Source: an uncultured Prevotella sp. (GTDB lineage Bacteria; Bacteroidota; Bacteroidia; Bacteroidales; Bacteroidaceae). From it: DNA of 5,055 nucleotides. A model generated the notes under the pieces. That model did not search any database and was not told the DNA's origin. It was given only the letters and a program-made list of their open reading frames with translations. The stretch lies in the NCBI GenBank assembly GCA_900769055.1, contig CAAGFF010000226.1:1-5055 (forward strand). Direction: 5' to 3'. The position numbers were made by a program, and so were the translations under genes. This document shows positions 1 to 5,055 of the stretch, one piece after another (the stretch's first letter is position 1; each line of letters opens with the position of its first letter).

Positions 1-25
1 ATAACTTAACACAACTATAACAACA

Positions 26-1225
26 ATGAAGAAAATCATTTCACTGGCACTGCTCGCACTCATGTCGGCAGGCGCCTATGCTGCCGATAAGGACAGCGTA
101 AACAAGAACAAGCCCGTGTTCACCGTCATCAAGGAGAACAAAATCACAAGCATCAAGGACCAGAACCGCTCAGGCACGTGCTGGGACTACTCCACACTGA
201 GCTACTTCGAGGCCGAAATCCTCAAGAAGACTGGCAAGACCTACGACCTCTGCGAGTCGTTCGTTGCCAACAAGACCTACATGGACCGCGCCATACAGGT
301 GGTACGCCTGCACGGCGACTGCCAGTTCGCACAGGGCGGCAGCTGCTACGACCCACTCTTCTGCCTCCAGAACTATGGCATCTGCCCAGAGGAGGCAATG
401 CCGTTCCCAGGTAGCCTCTATGGTGACTCGCTGAACAACTTCAACGAGTTCTTCAGCCTGCTGGAGCCATACGTGGCAGCCATCTCAAAGAGCGATGCAA
501 AGAAAATATCATCACAGTGGAAGGTCGGACTGCAGGGCATCCTCGACGCATACCTCGGCGAGTGCCCGGAGACGTTCACATACGAGGGAAAGACATACAC
601 CCCGAAGACCTTCGCCGCAAGCCTCGGACTCGACTTCAGCGACTACGTGACCATCACAAGCTACACCCATCACCCATTCTGGACACAGTTTGCCGTTGAG
701 GTACAGGACAACTGGCGCAACCCGCTGTCATGGAACGTTCCTATGGAGGACATGATGCGCATCATCGACAACGCCATCGTCAACGGCTACTGCGTAGCAT
801 GGGGTGGCGACGTCTCCGAGGAAGGATTCACACGCCAGGGACTGGCCTACGCCATCGACTCAAAGAAGGCACAGAGCCTCGCCGGAAGCGACATGGCACG
901 CTGGCTCAAGCTCAGCAGGACAGAGAAGACCAGCAAGCTCGACTCACTGGGATGCCTCGTACCGGAAATCACACCGACTCAGGAAATGAGACAGGAACGT
1001 TTCGACAACTGGGAACTCACCGATGACCACGGAATGCTCATCTATGGTATAGCAAAAGACCAGAACGGCAAGGAGTACTACATGGTTAAGAACTCATGGG
1101 GCGAGGCTGGCGACTACAAGGGCATCTGGTACATGACCAAGACCTTCATCGCAGCCAACACCATGGACTACATGGTAAACAAGAACGCCATTCCTAAGGA
1201 CATCCGCAAGAAACTCGGCATCTAA
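26..1225 (+). CDS. Exported C1-family cysteine peptidase (bleomycin hydrolase / aminopeptidase C type)
   Basis: A 399-residue papain-fold protease of the PepC/bleomycin hydrolase type, expected to trim peptides outside the cytoplasm. Residues 1-20 form a Sec signal peptide (MKK, hydrophobic core, then AYA-A-D, cleavage near residue 19 or 20). Cytoplasmic PepC lacks such a signal. The catalytic set is visible: Q46 (oxyanion hole) in KDQNRSGTC, nucleophile C52 in GTCWDYST, H335 in DDHGM, and N356 in VKNSWGE. Further family segments are KTYMDRAI near 83-90 and the HGD...QGGSCYD stretch near 97-109. Length is slightly below the roughly 430-450 residues of classical PepC. The mature protein has nine cysteines, clustered at 76, 99, 107, 113 and 120. 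The start is fixed by an in-frame TAA at 2-4; the leader is A-rich without a Shine-Dalgarno, as usual in Bacteroidetes. Codons are strongly biased to C- and G-ending forms (AAG, AAC, ATC), hinting at good expression. Its promoter lies outside the window. Exact specificity (amino- versus endopeptidase) cannot be told. Confidence 0.93.
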   Translation: MKKIISLALLALMSAGAYAADKDSVNKNKPVFTVIKENKITSIKDQNRSGTCWDYSTLSYFEAEILKKTGKTYDLCESFVANKTYMDRAIQVVRLHGDCQFAQGGSCYDPLFCLQNYGICPEEAMPFPGSLYGDSLNNFNEFFSLLEPYVAAISKSDAKKISSQWKVGLQGILDAYLGECPETFTYEGKTYTPKTFAASLGLDFSDYVTITSYTHHPFWTQFAVEVQDNWRNPLSWNVPMEDMMRIIDNAIVNGYCVAWGGDVSEEGFTRQGLAYAIDSKKAQSLAGSDMARWLKLSRTEKTSKLDSLGCLVPEITPTQEMRQERFDNWELTDDHGMLIYGIAKDQNGKEYYMVKNSWGEAGDYKGIWYMTKTFIAANTMDYMVNKNAIPKDIRKKLGI

Positions 1226-1260
1226 AGAAGCATTTAGGCTGACGGCATAACAGCAAAACA

Positions 1261-1277
1261 ACGCTCATGACGAGCGT
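1261..1277. repeat. Small hairpin in the convergent intergenic region
   Basis: ACGCTC at 1261-1266 and GAGCGT at 1272-1277 form a perfect 6-bp, GC-rich stem with a 5-base loop (ATGAC). There is no U-run after it on the plus strand. On the minus strand it is followed by TGTTTTG, so it could be a weak secondary terminator behind the main one. Its right arm can instead pair with ACGCTC at 1348-1353, so this hairpin and the larger palindrome exclude each other. Confidence 0.5.
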
Positions 1278-1353
1278 ACTCAAAAATAAGGGAGCTGCGA
1301 TTTTCTCGTAGCTCCCTTATTGTGTATAACAAGTTTTTGAGTATGGAACGCTC
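1272..1353. repeat. Nested imperfect palindrome enclosing the terminator
   Basis: Outside the terminator stem, TACTCAAAAA at 1277-1286 is perfectly complementary to TTTTTGAGTA at 1334-1343. Further out, GAGCGT at 1272-1277 matches ACGCTC at 1348-1353, with a few unpaired bases on the right side. The whole 82-bp block is thus a stepped inverted repeat, and its right end covers the end of the nuclease coding region including part of the stop codon (1352-1354). AACGCTCA also occurs as a direct repeat at 1260-1267 and 1347-1354. No flanking target-site duplication was recognised, so a mobile-element origin is only a possibility. Confidence 0.6.
1285..1321. terminator. Bidirectional intrinsic terminator between convergent genes
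   Basis: The arms 1285-1300 and 1306-1321 form a 16-bp stem (one G-U pair on the plus strand) around the 5-base loop TTTTC. The stem centre is GC-rich (GGGAGC/GCTCCC). Read on the minus strand the stem runs into TTATTTTTGAG, a good U-tract, about 30 bases past the stop of the nuclease gene. On the plus strand the tail is weaker (TTATTGTGT), about 60 bases past the protease stop. It therefore probably ends both transcripts, and the minus-strand one most efficiently. Confidence 0.88.
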
Positions 1354-2155
1354 ACTGCCAATCCTTAATGTCGCACTGCGCCTCTACGGCAAGCTCAACA
1401 TCGTCATCGAGAGCAGGGAAGAAGTCGAGTCCCGTCATGCGCTCCACCTCGTCAACGGTATTGACATAGTCGCCCATAGGTCTGTCGCCATCGGCATTCT
1501 TGTATACGAAGCCTATTGCCTTAGGCTTTCCGCTCAGGCAGAGGACTACCTTGAAGAAGGCTTCAGGCACAACAACCTGCCCACGGCCAATGGTCTGATG
1601 CTTGCGGTTGTAGAGCAACGGACCGCATACAATGTAGATGTCTCCGTAGCGTTTGGCCCACTTGCGGCACTTCTCCTCCAGCTCCTTCCAGTCGCCATTG
1701 TTGAGCCTCGCATTCTGAGGACACATATTGGTGAGCAGGAACGACTGGCTCATCGCCAGCCTGCTCCAGCGATTGTCGCCAGCGGGACACATGTGGCCAC
1801 GGCTCCATCCAGAGCCTCGGTAGTCGGCAAGGGCAGGGCCGTCAGCAACCTCCGGGTCTTCGGCAAAGTCATCACTGCGCCTGACATCTCCGTCGGCATG
1901 GTCTGCCGTGAGATGCCAGGCTACCCAATATGGTATCTTGGAAGCCTCGTCGAAGCATACGACATATCCCTCACGATAGAGCATGCGCCCTTTCCTACCC
2001 TTCTGCTCCAGCAGGTCGCCAGAGGCTGACCCCGATGGCGTTGGGGACGCAGCGACATCACCAAGCTGCCCGTCACTGTCGTCACGGCCTCCCATAAACC
2101 TCCCCGCACACAACAACAGGAGGAGGACAACAACTATGAGTGTCTTATTTTTCAT
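1352..2155 (-). CDS. DNA/RNA non-specific endonuclease (NUC1/Serratia nuclease family), exported or membrane-anchored
   Basis: A 267-residue metal-dependent nuclease predicted to cut DNA and RNA without sequence specificity. Residues 1-18 are a lysine-led hydrophobic segment ending LLLLLCAG. C16 sits where a lipoprotein cysteine might be, but the preceding Leu is not a canonical lipobox, so cleavage and lipidation are uncertain. Residues 22-50 are a Gly/Ser/Asp-rich linker. The beta-beta-alpha-metal core follows: W117-SRGH with general base H121, then N143-MCPQ and N152-NGDW, then E160. The spacing N143/N152/E160 equals N110/N119/E127 of the Serratia enzyme, with N152 as the Mg ligand. The usual DRGH Asp is Ser118. 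A GTG start at 2185 (10 residues longer) is possible in frame, but that extension would contain the TATCTTTG promoter box, so ATG at 2155 is chosen. It is convergent with the protease and divergent from recJ. Likely roles are nucleic-acid scavenging or degrading host extracellular DNA; this is inference. Confidence 0.92.
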   Translation of the reverse strand: MKNKTLIVVVLLLLLCAGRFMGGRDDSDGQLGDVAASPTPSGSASGDLLEQKGRKGRMLYREGYVVCFDEASKIPYWVAWHLTADHADGDVRRSDDFAEDPEVADGPALADYRGSGWSRGHMCPAGDNRWSRLAMSQSFLLTNMCPQNARLNNGDWKELEEKCRKWAKRYGDIYIVCGPLLYNRKHQTIGRGQVVVPEAFFKVVLCLSGKPKAIGFVYKNADGDRPMGDYVNTVDEVERMTGLDFFPALDDDVELAVEAQCDIKDWQ

Positions 2156-2222
2156 ACTACTTACGATTTGCCGGCAAAGATACACATTTTAGACGAAACT
2201 ATCGATAAAATAAGACACTTAT
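2136..2222. repeat. Inverted repeat bracketing the nuclease promoter and start codon
   Basis: AGTGTCTTATTTT at 2139-2151 is the exact reverse complement of AAAATAAGACACT at 2207-2219. Allowing one mismatch, the arms extend to 2136-2151 and 2207-2222 (16 bp). The 55-base spacer holds the nuclease start codon (2153-2155) and its TATCTTTG box. The left arm codes for residues 2-7 of the nuclease; the right arm is non-coding. It may be an operator, a recombination site pair or a relic of a local duplication; no recombinase gene is present in this window. Confidence 0.7.
2175..2182 (-). promoter_or_regulatory. Bacteroidetes -7 promoter box for the nuclease gene
   Basis: On the minus strand these bases read TATCTTTG, an exact match to the Bacteroidetes TAnnTTTG box recognised by the primary sigma factor. 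The start codon is 19 bases further on, so the leader would be only about 15 bases. No convincing -33 TTTG element is seen at the usual spacing. The box lies between the arms of the inverted repeat at 2136-2222. Confidence 0.6.
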
Positions 2223-2276
2223 GATGCAAGACAGAAAAAAAGGAGGCAGAATGGCTGATTTATGGAAATATTTTCG

Positions 2277-2284
2277 TAACTTTG
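2277..2284 (+). promoter_or_regulatory. Bacteroidetes -7 promoter box for the recJ-recQ unit
   Basis: TAACTTTG matches TAnnTTTG exactly and is preceded by an AT-rich stretch (GGAAATATTTTCG), a context common before Bacteroidetes promoters. The -33 region near 2256-2261 is poor. Transcription starting around 2290 would give a leader of about 60 bases before recJ, ending in an A-rich stretch (ACAAAACAAAAAT) in place of a Shine-Dalgarno. It is about 95 bp from the divergent nuclease box. Confidence 0.6.
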
Positions 2285-2352
2285 GCACGACTTTATGCGC
2301 TTTTGCGTCAGCTAAGGCGACACCTTGACAAGACAAAACAAAAATCTAGATA

Positions 2353-4083
2353 ATGCACTTCAAATGGAATTTCGAAACTCCTACACCAGAGCAGAAGAAG
2401 ACGGCCGAGGAACTGGCGGAGAAGATTGGGATTAGCCCCATACTGACGCAGTTGCTCATTAGCCGTGGCATAACGACGGAGAGTGCCGCCAAGCGCTTCT
2501 TCCGTCCACAGCTTGCTGACCTGATAAACCCTTTCCTGATGAAGGACATGGACGTGGCCGTGGACCGGCTCAACGATGCCATGGGACGGAAGGAAAGGAT
2601 TCTTGTATATGGAGATTATGACGTTGACGGATGTACCGCCGTCGCTTTGGTCTACAAGTTCCTGCAGCAGTTCTATTCCAACATCGACTATTACATCCCC
2701 GACAGATACGAGGAGGGATATGGCGTAAGCCACAAAGGTATAGACTATGCCAAGGAAACGGGTGTGAAACTCATCATCATCCTCGATTGCGGCATCAAGG
2801 CCATCGAGGAGGTGCGGTATGCCAAGTCGCTTGGCATCGACTTCATCATCTGCGACCATCATGTACCGGACGAGGTGATGCCGCCAGCTGTCGCCATACT
2901 GAACCCCAAGCGACCCGATGACTCCTACCCCTTCAAGCACTTGTGCGGCTGCGGAGTGGGCTTCAAGTTCATGCAGGCTTTTGCCAAGAACAACGGCATT
3001 CCCTTCTCGCGCCTGATACCGCTGCTTGACTTCTGTGCAGTAAGCATTGCCGCCGACATCGTTCCCGTGGTTGACGAGAACCGCATACTGGCATTCCACG
3101 GCCTGAAACAGCTGAACCAAAATCCCAGCATAGGACTAAAGGCCATCATTGACATCTGCGGGCTGAGCGGGCGGGAGCTGTCCATGAGCGACATAGTATT
3201 CAAGATTGGGCCGAGGATAAACGCCTCGGGACGTATGGAGAACGGCAAGGAAAGCGTGGACCTGCTGGTGGAAAAAGATTTCTCGATGGCTCTGAAGGAG
3301 GCCAAGCACATCAATGAGTACAACGAGCAACGCAAGGACATAGACAAGCAAATGACCGAGGAGGCCAACATCATCGTGTCGAAACTTGAGAGCCAGAGGC
3401 ATCTTTCGAGCATCGTGCTGTACGACGAGAACTGGAAGAAGGGTGTCATAGGCATCGTGGCATCAAGGCTCACGGAAATATACTTCCGTCCCACCGTAGT
3501 GCTTACCCGCGACGGCGAATATGCCACAGGCTCCGCCCGGAGCATCATGGGCTTCGACGTATATGCCGCCATTAAGAGCTGCCGCGACCTGCTGGTAAAC
3601 TTCGGAGGACATACCTACGCGGCGGGACTGACGCTGAAATGGGAGGACATACCCCACTTCCGCAAGCGGTTCCAGCAGTATGTGGACGAGCATATAAAGC
3701 CATCGCAGAAGGAAGCCATTATAAATGTCGATGCCGTCATAGACTTCAAGGATATCTCAAAGCGGCTGTACAACGACCTAAAGCGTTTCTCACCATTCGG
3801 TCCCGGCAACAGCAAGCCTATATTCTGCACGCTGTCGGTATACGACTACGGAACGAGCAAGGTTGTGGGACGGGAGCAGGAGCACATAAAGCTGGAGCTC
3901 GTAGACTCAAAGTCGAGCACCGTCGTCAACGGTATCGCCTTCGGACAGAGCGCGTCGGCACGATATATTAAATCGAAACGGAGCTTCGACATTGTATATA
4001 CCATTGAGGACAACGTCTTCAAGCGCAATCAGGTACAACTGCAAATAGAAGATATCAGACCCAACAGCGACTCGGCAGAATGA
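2353..4083 (+). CDS. recJ: Single-stranded-DNA-specific exonuclease RecJ
   Basis: RecJ degrades single-stranded DNA 5' to 3' with Mn/Mg and acts in RecF-type recombination, mismatch repair and base-excision repair in the cytoplasm. At 576 residues it has the standard length. DHH domain: motif I YGDYDVDG (86-93, with D88, D90, D92), motif II LDCG (144-147), motif III CDHH (167-170), motif IV with D226 and ADIVP (D235). A helical linker rich in charged residues spans about 305-345. DHHA1 domain: GVIGIVASRL (364-373), GSARS (393-397) and FGGHTYAAGLTL (417-428). The C-terminal part, about 455-570, fits the RecJ OB-fold DNA-binding domain. All expected metal-binding positions are present, so it should be active. 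An in-frame TAG at 2347-2349 makes ATG 2353 the earliest start. Its stop overlaps the recQ start (ATGA), so the two are almost certainly co-transcribed and translationally coupled. Confidence 0.97.
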   Translation: MHFKWNFETPTPEQKKTAEELAEKIGISPILTQLLISRGITTESAAKRFFRPQLADLINPFLMKDMDVAVDRLNDAMGRKERILVYGDYDVDGCTAVALVYKFLQQFYSNIDYYIPDRYEEGYGVSHKGIDYAKETGVKLIIILDCGIKAIEEVRYAKSLGIDFIICDHHVPDEVMPPAVAILNPKRPDDSYPFKHLCGCGVGFKFMQAFAKNNGIPFSRLIPLLDFCAVSIAADIVPVVDENRILAFHGLKQLNQNPSIGLKAIIDICGLSGRELSMSDIVFKIGPRINASGRMENGKESVDLLVEKDFSMALKEAKHINEYNEQRKDIDKQMTEEANIIVSKLESQRHLSSIVLYDENWKKGVIGIVASRLTEIYFRPTVVLTRDGEYATGSARSIMGFDVYAAIKSCRDLLVNFGGHTYAAGLTLKWEDIPHFRKRFQQYVDEHIKPSQKEAIINVDAVIDFKDISKRLYNDLKRFSPFGPGNSKPIFCTLSVYDYGTSKVVGREQEHIKLELVDSKSSTVVNGIAFGQSASARYIKSKRSFDIVYTIEDNVFKRNQVQLQIEDIRPNSDSAE

Positions 4084-5055
4084 ACGGCAGCGCAGACTTT
4101 GAGGGAACGTTCCTGCCCATACTGAGACGCTTCTGGGGATATGAGGGCTTCCGGGGCATACAGCAGGACATCATCAAAAGCATAGCCGAAGGCAACGACA
4201 CCCTCGGACTGATGCCTACGGGCGGCGGCAAGAGCATCACCTTCCAGGTGCCTGCCCTTGCGCAGGATGGAGTGTGCATCGTAGTGACGCCTCTCATAGC
4301 ATTGATGAAGGACCAGGTGTACAACCTCAGACGGCGTGGCATTATGGCTGCCGCCATTTATTCCGGAATGTCGAGGCACGAGATAGTATCTACTCTTGAG
4401 AACTGCATTTTCGGCCATACCAAACTACTGTACATATCGCCCGAAAGGCTGTCGTCCGACATTTTCCTCATCAAGCTGCGGCACATCAACGTCAGCTTCA
4501 TAACCGTTGACGAGGCCCACTGCATCAGCCAGTGGGGATATGACTTCCGCCCATCATACCTAAAGATTGCCGAGATACGCAAGCTGAAACCTGATGCCCC
4601 CATACTGGCTCTTACCGCCACTGCGACCCCCCAGGTTGTGGACGATATTCAGGAGAGACTGGAATTCAGGAAGAAGAATGTCTTCAGCATGAGTTTCAAG
4701 CGGCAAAACCTGGCCTATGTCGTTAGGGAAACCATAGACAAGGATGCTGAGATGGAGCACATACTGTCGTCTGTTCAGGGTAGCGCAATAGTTTATGTCA
4801 GAAGCCGCAAGAGAACAAAGGAGATTGCCGAGAAACTGGAGCAGAGCGGCATAGCGGCAACATTCTACCACGCCGGACTGACCCACACGGCGAAGGACAT
4901 AAGGCAGCAGAGATGGCACGACGACGAGACAAGGGTGATGGTAGCCACCAACGCCTTCGGTATGGGCATAGACAAACCTGACGTGAGGATGGTCATTCAC
5001 TACGACTGCCCCGACTCCATAGAGGCATACTTCCAGGAGGCTGGACACGCAGGAC
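4080..5055 (+). CDS. recQ: ATP-dependent DNA helicase RecQ, 3'-truncated by the window end
   Basis: The first 325 residues of a RecQ-family superfamily 2 helicase, unwinding DNA 3'-5' and feeding RecJ during end resection and fork repair. Visible motifs in order: motif 0 FRGIQQD (24-30); Walker A PTGGGKS (46-52); TPLIALMKDQ (70-79, motif Ia); motif II DEAH (144-147) followed by the RecQ aromatic-rich loop SQWGYDFRPSY (150-160); motif III ALTATAT (177-183); motif IV AIVYVRSR (236-243); motif V ATNAFGMGIDKPDV (289-302); and the beginning of motif VI at Q319-E320. The first motif VI Arg is replaced by His (H323). The zinc-binding, winged-helix and possible HRDC parts lie beyond the window. FRGIQ and WGYDFRPSY fit the Bacteroidetes RecQ type that I recall as shorter and lacking HRDC, but that cannot be checked here. 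The start is the ATG in ATGA with the recJ stop (4-base overlap), with no Shine-Dalgarno, which suggests translational coupling. Confidence 0.96.
   Translation, partial: MNGSADFEGTFLPILRRFWGYEGFRGIQQDIIKSIAEGNDTLGLMPTGGGKSITFQVPALAQDGVCIVVTPLIALMKDQVYNLRRRGIMAAAIYSGMSRHEIVSTLENCIFGHTKLLYISPERLSSDIFLIKLRHINVSFITVDEAHCISQWGYDFRPSYLKIAEIRKLKPDAPILALTATATPQVVDDIQERLEFRKKNVFSMSFKRQNLAYVVRETIDKDAEMEHILSSVQGSAIVYVRSRKRTKEIAEKLEQSGIAATFYHAGLTHTAKDIRQQRWHDDETRVMVATNAFGMGIDKPDVRMVIHYDCPDSIEAYFQEAGHAG

Noticed and set aside
1322..2029. 235-codon open frame on the plus strand, antisense to the nuclease gene
   Set aside because: It lies entirely opposite the well-supported nuclease, shows no recognisable domain, and begins inside the terminator palindrome. 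Long antisense frames are expected from the codon bias of such genes.
2106..2155. Lipoprotein signal at the nuclease N-terminus (LLLLLC)
   Set aside because: The residue before Cys16 is Leu, whereas a lipobox needs a small residue (Gly, Ala or Ser); it is kept only as an uncertain possibility in the gene entry.
2156..2185. Ten-residue N-terminal extension of the nuclease from a GTG start
   Set aside because: The extension would overlap the TATCTTTG promoter box and put polar residues before the MKNK signal start; the ATG at 2155 gives a normal signal segment.
2307..2329. Hairpin in the recJ leader (GTC/GAC and AAGG/CCTT with a 4-base bulge)
   Set aside because: Only seven base pairs in two short blocks separated by a bulge, no U-tract and no match to a known riboswitch or attenuator.
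2308..3120. 270-codon open frame on the minus strand, antisense to recJ
   Set aside because: The opposite strand encodes RecJ with all its motifs; the antisense product has no recognisable features and no promoter box was seen for it.
4029..5048. Open frames on the minus strand across recQ (129, 100, 87 and 162 codons)
   Set aside because: These are mirror frames of recQ, whose helicase motifs are continuous on the plus strand from 4080 to the window end.

Overview
The window looks like chromosomal DNA from a Bacteroidales bacterium, most probably Prevotella or a close relative. Three things point there. The visible promoter boxes match the Bacteroidetes -7 consensus TAnnTTTG. The accepted genes start after A-rich leaders with no Shine-Dalgarno sequence. 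The four proteins carry sequence habits of that group, such as an exported PepC-type C1 protease with CWDY at its active site, and a RecQ with FRGIQ and WGYDFRPSY. This placement rests on recognition, not on a database search.

Layout: (1) 26-1225, plus strand: an exported papain-fold (C1) peptidase of the bleomycin hydrolase/aminopeptidase C type. (2) 1226-1351: a convergent intergenic region holding a strong bidirectional terminator, nested inside a larger imperfect palindrome that reaches into the last codons of the next gene. (3) 1352-2155, minus strand: a DNA/RNA non-specific endonuclease of the beta-beta-alpha-metal (Serratia nuclease/NUC1) family with an N-terminal export or anchor segment. 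(4) 2156-2352: a divergent promoter region with one -7 box for each direction. A 13-bp perfect inverted repeat (16 bp with one mismatch) brackets the nuclease promoter and start codon. (5) 2353-4083, plus strand: recJ, complete. (6) 4080-5055, plus strand: recQ, overlapping recJ by ATGA and cut by the window end.

Functionally there are two units. The convergent pair encodes two exported hydrolases, a protease and a nuclease, which would suit breakdown of external protein and nucleic acid. The recJ-recQ pair is a translationally coupled DNA-repair operon: RecQ unwinds 3'-5' and RecJ degrades the freed 5' strand, as in RecF-type recombination and repair.

I see no CRISPR array, tRNA, rRNA, transposase or integrase. 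No clearly new multi-gene system is visible. The points most worth a second look are the inverted repeat around the nuclease promoter (layout compatible with an invertible promoter, unproven), the nested palindrome at the convergent terminator, and a histidine in place of the first motif VI arginine of RecQ.
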